Shown in pieces: positions 5,565 through 8,098 of a stretch of 8,098 bases of DNA. Positions within the stretch are counted from its first letter, which is position 1. Each line of letters starts with the position of its first letter. The stretch is taken from contig RFPW01000094.1 of assembly GCA_009925965.1 (NCBI GenBank), forward strand, positions 1-8,098, read 5' to 3'. Origin of the DNA: Betaproteobacteria bacterium. GTDB lineage: Bacteria; Pseudomonadota; Gammaproteobacteria; Burkholderiales; Burkholderiaceae_E. Below the pieces are notes generated by a model. It worked only from the letters and a program-made list of their open reading frames with translations, was not told the DNA's origin and ran no database searches. The translations under genes were made by a program, and so were the position numbers.

Positions 5565-6825
5565 CGCTCAGAAATGCCGGATCGATCAGCGGCGGGGCCA
5601 TGGGGTCAGCCGATGCCAGACTGACGCGCCCCACACTATGCGGGCGCAATACGCAGACGTGGCCCGCAAAGCCGCTACCCCACCGGGGCGTGCGGCCGTG
5701 ATTGTCTGATAGCGCATGTGCAAAGACCATCTGCACATCGGGCGCGGGCAAACCGGGCAAGGTCCGAAGGAACGCCCCCGCCTCGTTGACGTTCGACGTG
5801 AACATCCCGCGGCGCTGATCATGATAATCACGCCAGGCACGCCACCCCTCAGCGCCTAGCCCCGTAGCGAGACCGATCAGCCCGGGAGCCTTGCGGCGAT
5901 AGGCCAGCGCGCAATCGATATGGTCCTGCAGGTTGCGCCCGACCCCAGGCAAATCAAGCACCGCGGCGATTCCAAATTTTGATAACACATCGGGGGCACC
6001 GATGCCTGAGAGCATCAGCAGTTGCGGCGTCTGCAACGCCCCGGCGCTGACAATCACTTGTCGGTTCGCCTTCACCCGCACCGGCACTCCACGAATCTGA
6101 CAGACAACCCCCGTCGCCTGCTGACCGTCCAGGATGATCTTCAGGGCTCGAGCGCCTGTGATGACCCTCAAATTGGGCCTATTGCGCGCGCTACCAGGCT
6201 CACCGGGGCGGCCAAGATAAGCCCTCGCGACATTCCAGCGCTCGCCACCTTTTTGAGTGACCTGATACCAGCCCACCCCTTCATCATGAGCGCCTGAAAA
6301 ATCCTCGATCTGCGTCAGACCCTGGGCCACTGCCGCCTCAATCATTCGCCTGGAGAACGGGTTGGGACTCCGAATATCCGCCACATTGAGCGGACCACCC
6401 TGACCGTGATACTCGTCGTTAAAGTGTTCGTTATGCTCAGAACGACGAAAATAGGGGAGAACATCGGCCCAAGACCAACCAGGATTACCCAACTCGGCCC
6501 AATGGTCATAATCCGCCGGATGACCGCGGATATAAATCTGGGCATTAATGGAGCTGCTTCCGCCTAGTCCTTTGCCGCGGGGTTGATAGCCCCGCCGACC
6601 AGCCAAACCAGATTGAAATTCGGTCTGAAAGGCCCAATTGAACAGGCGCGAGGGAACGGTTAATGAGAGCGCCAATGGCGCATCGACGAACCAGCGTGCG
6701 TCCTCGCCACCGGCTTCCAGCAAGCAAACCTGCAGCGCGGGATCCTCGCTTAGCCGGGCCGCCAACACGGCGCCGCAGGAACCCCCGCCAATAATGACGA
6801 CGTCAGAGCAGATTTCAGAATTCAT
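5509..6825 (-). CDS. GMC family FAD-dependent oxidoreductase (choline-dehydrogenase-like), N-terminal 431 residues before frameshift
   Basis: This is a flavin enzyme of the glucose-methanol-choline family that would oxidise an alcohol using FAD. The N-terminal dinucleotide-binding motif is VVIIGGGSCGAVLAARLSED, with the GxGxxG equivalent at 13-18, and LLEAGG follows at the end of the second strand (35-40). The first GMC signature is GKGLGGSSSINAQIYIRG (84-101); the second is SAGALQTPQLLMLSGIG in the middle of the protein. Near residue 431, at DERDMDTLLRG, the frame leaves the family pattern and ends seven codons later as EVDQADF-stop. The catalytic His and Asn lie in the next frame. The start at 6825 places the FAD motif correctly, and a plausible promoter lies just upstream. 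It heads a minus-strand run with DUF2147 and the deacylase. The substrate is unknown; choline, polyethylene glycol and long-chain alcohol dehydrogenases share this architecture. As written, the enzyme is probably inactive. Confidence 0.88.
   Translation of the reverse strand: MNSEICSDVVIIGGGSCGAVLAARLSEDPALQVCLLEAGGEDARWFVDAPLALSLTVPSRLFNWAFQTEFQSGLAGRRGYQPRGKGLGGSSSINAQIYIRGHPADYDHWAELGNPGWSWADVLPYFRRSEHNEHFNDEYHGQGGPLNVADIRSPNPFSRRMIEAAVAQGLTQIEDFSGAHDEGVGWYQVTQKGGERWNVARAYLGRPGEPGSARNRPNLRVITGARALKIILDGQQATGVVCQIRGVPVRVKANRQVIVSAGALQTPQLLMLSGIGAPDVLSKFGIAAVLDLPGVGRNLQDHIDCALAYRRKAPGLIGLATGLGAEGWRAWRDYHDQRRGMFTSNVNEAGAFLRTLPGLPAPDVQMVFAHALSDNHGRTPRWGSGFAGHVCVLRPHSVGRVSLASADPMAPPLIDPAFLSDERDMDTLLRGEVDQADF
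5531..5536 (-). other. Frameshift point at a GGGG run in the GMC gene
   Basis: On the coding (minus) strand the sequence is CTT CGC GGG GAA GTG GAT. Family-like protein requires reading ..L-L-R-G then K-W-I-K-R, which starts at the AAG one base later. Removing one G from the run CCCC (5532-5535 on the + strand) restores a single frame. Equally, a lost dinucleotide (GGG GTG AAG changed to GGGGAAG) would restore LLRGVKWIKR, which resembles family members more closely. A homopolymer miscall or a true mutation would look the same here. Confidence 0.85.
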
Positions 6826-6864
6826 CGGTTTAGTTCAGCCACGTCGCAATTTGCAACCGTTGGG

Positions 6865-6892
6865 TTTCTAATGTTGACATGTTTACTGTCAA
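6865..6892 (-). promoter_or_regulatory. Putative sigma70 promoter of the GMC-DUF2147-deacylase run
   Basis: On the minus strand a perfect -35 box TTGACA (6892-6887) is followed by a 16-bp spacer and TAGAAA (6870-6865), which matches TATAAT at four of six positions. Transcription would start near 6858, about 33 nt before the GMC start at 6825. The -35 box is one arm of the inverted repeat at 6874-6892, so a bound regulator would block it. Confidence 0.5.
6874..6892. promoter_or_regulatory. 19-bp inverted repeat TTGACA-N7-TGTCAA, candidate operator
   Basis: TTGACATGTTTACTGTCAA has two perfect 6-bp arms around a 7-bp centre and lies midway between two divergent genes. Spaced dyads of this size are common binding sites for dimeric regulators such as TetR or GntR types. 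Both arms also match the -35 consensus, one on each strand. A good -10 partner is seen only on the minus strand. No regulator gene is in the window. Confidence 0.5.
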
Positions 6893-6930
6893 AATCCTGC
6901 CATTGAAATCACCCAGCGCCCCTGGGCCAT

Positions 6931-6936
6931 AAGGAG
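6931..6936 (+). promoter_or_regulatory. Strong ribosome-binding site for the DUF4345 gene
   Basis: AAGGAG lies 8 nt before the ATG at 6945. It is the strongest Shine-Dalgarno match noticed upstream of any gene in the window and fixes this start. A short potential hairpin (CCCAG 6912-6916 with CTGGG 6922-6926) sits just upstream. Confidence 0.8.
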
Positions 6937-6944
6937 ACCCCGCC

Positions 6945-7349
6945 ATGTTGAACGTGATGCGCCTGTCGCTGGCGCTCTTCGGAATCGGAGCTATCGCAGT
7001 CGGTTTGGGTTTTGCCATTGCCCCCGATCGTCTCGCGGTTGAATTTGCTCTGAGCCCTGTGAGCGTTGCCGGTCTGGGCAATCTGAGGGCTGATTTGGGT
7101 GGTTGTTTCATTGCGCTAGGCGGATTCACGCTGCTCGGTTTGCGCCCTGGCCGAGAGCAATGGTTGAACGTCCCCATTGCACTCATTGGACTCTTTCTGT
7201 TTTTACGACTGATTCATCTGGGTATCGACGGCATCAGCGATGGCGGTATTCGTTCCACGGTCGTTGAAATCATTCTGCTGTTACAACTCGGCCTGAGCCG
7301 CCGCTTATTGGCCAACAGCGACGAGCGATTTACTCGTCCCGAGTTCTGA
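6945..7349 (+). CDS. DUF4345-type small integral membrane protein, 134 aa
   Basis: This is a four-helix inner-membrane protein with hydrophobic segments at about 5-26, 51-67, 74-92 and 103-119. The segment GLGNLRADLGGCFIALGG (43-60), with an Arg-Ala-Asp followed by Gly-Gly, resembles the conserved R-A-x-x-G-G motif of DUF4345 proteins. The early I-A-P-D-x-L (24-30) and the charged R-x-I-H-x-x-x-D-G (88-96) fit the same family, whose function is unknown. The start is set by a strong AAGGAG 8 nt upstream. It is transcribed away from the GMC gene across a 119-bp region with an inverted repeat. Its last 15 codons overlap, in opposite orientation, the end of the formylglycine-generating-enzyme-like gene. 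The family call is from pattern only; a generic small membrane protein is the alternative. Confidence 0.82.
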   Translation: MLNVMRLSLALFGIGAIAVGLGFAIAPDRLAVEFALSPVSVAGLGNLRADLGGCFIALGGFTLLGLRPGREQWLNVPIALIGLFLFLRLIHLGIDGISDGGIRSTVVEIILLLQLGLSRRLLANSDERFTRPEF

Positions 7350-8098
7350 CCGCTGCCCAGGGGCCACTGATACCGTTCTAAATCCGACATGGACCGCCGC
7401 CATGCCGTCCTCGAGCGGTTGGCGAGACCCCGCTCTGGCGCGGGCGCAAAAATCTTCAGAACACAAATAGGATCCGCCCTTGATCACATGGGCGCCGACC
7501 TCGCGTTCGCCCGCCCTGGACCGAGACATTGCGCCTGGGTTCGTTGTCGAAGCAATCATTGCCCCGAGTTGGCTGGATCCCCGATAGACATCCTGCGTCA
7601 ACTCCCAGACATTACCAATCAGGTCATGGATCCCCATCTCGTTGGGGGCGTAGCACCCTACCGGCGCAACCCCCGCATGCCCGTCGGTGCCTGCATCAAG
7701 CACCGGGAAGAGCCCCTGCCAGGTGTTTGCAGCGGTTTTATCCCCCGCTCGATTGACCGATTCGATACCGACATTTCCAGCGGTGGCGCCCAATCGGGCG
7801 GCGCGTTCCCATTGAATCTCCGTCGGCAGACTTCGGCCGAGCCATTGCGCATACGCCGACGCATCGGCATGGGTCACTGCGACCACCGGAAAGGCCTCAC
7901 GCCCCTCGATTGACGACCCATGGCCCGCCGGCTTTCGCCAAGTGGCATCGCGGTTGATCGACCACCACTGCGACGTGTCTTCTCGCCCCAGGACCGACTC
8001 AGGTTGACGAAACACGGAAACAACACCGGCTCGGGAAGCCTGTTCATATTGGGCCCGCTCCGCCTCGGTCGCATAACCCGTGGCTTGAACAAATCGAG
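7305..8098 (-). CDS. Formylglycine-generating enzyme (SUMF1/FGE-sulfatase family), 5' end outside window
   Basis: The minus-strand frame is open through the right edge. The first visible residues, RFVQATGYATEAERAQYEQASRAG, are the conserved early part of the FGE-sulfatase domain, so the GTG at 8015 is internal and the true start lies beyond 8098. Further landmarks are ATWRKPAGHGSSIEGREAFPVV, WLGRSLPTEIQWERAARLG, ANTWQGLFP, MGIHDLIGNVWELTQDVY and HVIKGGSYLCSEDFCARARAGSRQP, ending VGFRTVS. The pair Cys-x4-Cys (codons 7461-7463 and 7446-7448) aligns with the copper-binding active-site cysteines of true FGEs, which convert a sulfatase cysteine to formylglycine. Many relatives in this fold family lack them. 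About 263 residues are visible, nearly the whole domain. Its last 45 bp overlap the convergent DUF4345 gene. A sulfatase client would be expected nearby but none is in the window. Modification of another protein is possible. Confidence 0.9.
   Translation of the reverse strand, partial: RFVQATGYATEAERAQYEQASRAGVVSVFRQPESVLGREDTSQWWSINRDATWRKPAGHGSSIEGREAFPVVAVTHADASAYAQWLGRSLPTEIQWERAARLGATAGNVGIESVNRAGDKTAANTWQGLFPVLDAGTDGHAGVAPVGCYAPNEMGIHDLIGNVWELTQDVYRGSSQLGAMIASTTNPGAMSRSRAGEREVGAHVIKGGSYLCSEDFCARARAGSRQPLEDGMAAVHVGFRTVSVAPGQRSELGTSKSLVAVGQ

Noticed and set aside
6874..6902. Promoter toward DUF4345 using the + strand TTGACA
   Set aside because: No acceptable -10 box is present at 15-19 bp spacing (the sequences there are GC-rich, such as CTGCCA), so only the minus-strand promoter is proposed.
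7389..7913. 174-codon + strand frame opposite the FGE gene
   Set aside because: The minus strand holds an unmistakable FGE domain through this span.

Overview
The window is dense bacterial chromosome with GC-rich codon use, almost no intergenic space, and genes in overlapping same-strand runs. The family content suggests a proteobacterium, plausibly beta- or gammaproteobacterial: several glutathione S-transferases, an OFA-like MFS carrier, DUF2147, a choline-dehydrogenase-type GMC oxidoreductase and a formylglycine-generating-enzyme homologue. No rRNA, tRNA, CRISPR array, insertion sequence, integrase or phage gene is visible. No gap between genes exceeds about 120 bases, so no long stretch is empty.

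Left arm (1-3679, + strand). A tight run of five genes: the 3' end of a glutathione S-transferase (GST), a complete 210-aa GST, a longer 368-aa divergent GST, a 12-helix MFS transporter and a GNAT acetyltransferase. Junctions are 27 nt, 16 nt, an overlap of about 26 nt, and an ATGA overlap. This looks like one transcript whose promoter lies left of the window. Three GST-related genes plus a carrier suggest glutathione-dependent handling of an organic or electrophilic compound and its transport. The substrate cannot be read from the sequence.

Middle (3674-6825, - strand). A second run is read right to left: a GMC-type FAD oxidoreductase, a small secreted DUF2147 protein, and a zinc-dependent succinylglutamate desuccinylase/aspartoacylase-like deacylase. 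The GMC gene is split by a frameshift at a GGGG run, which separates the FAD-binding part from the catalytic His/Asn part. The DUF2147 stop codon lies in a 12-bp tandem triplication that yields three in-frame stops. The deacylase carries a pure 9-bp tandem repeat encoding Gly-Ala-Gln units. The run ends convergently with the acetyltransferase, overlapping it by 6 bp.

Right arm (6826-8098). A 119-bp divergent region separates the GMC gene from a small DUF4345 membrane protein on the + strand. It holds a 19-bp inverted repeat (TTGACA-N7-TGTCAA), whose minus-strand half is also the -35 box of a plausible promoter for the GMC operon. The DUF4345 gene converges on, and overlaps by 45 bp, a formylglycine-generating-enzyme-like gene whose 5' end lies beyond the right edge. 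That protein keeps the paired cysteines of true FGEs, so a sulfatase client may be encoded nearby outside the window.

I see no convincing new multi-gene system. The items most worth a second look are the frameshifted oxidoreductase, the Gly-Ala-Gln repeat, the triplicated stop and the divergent operator.
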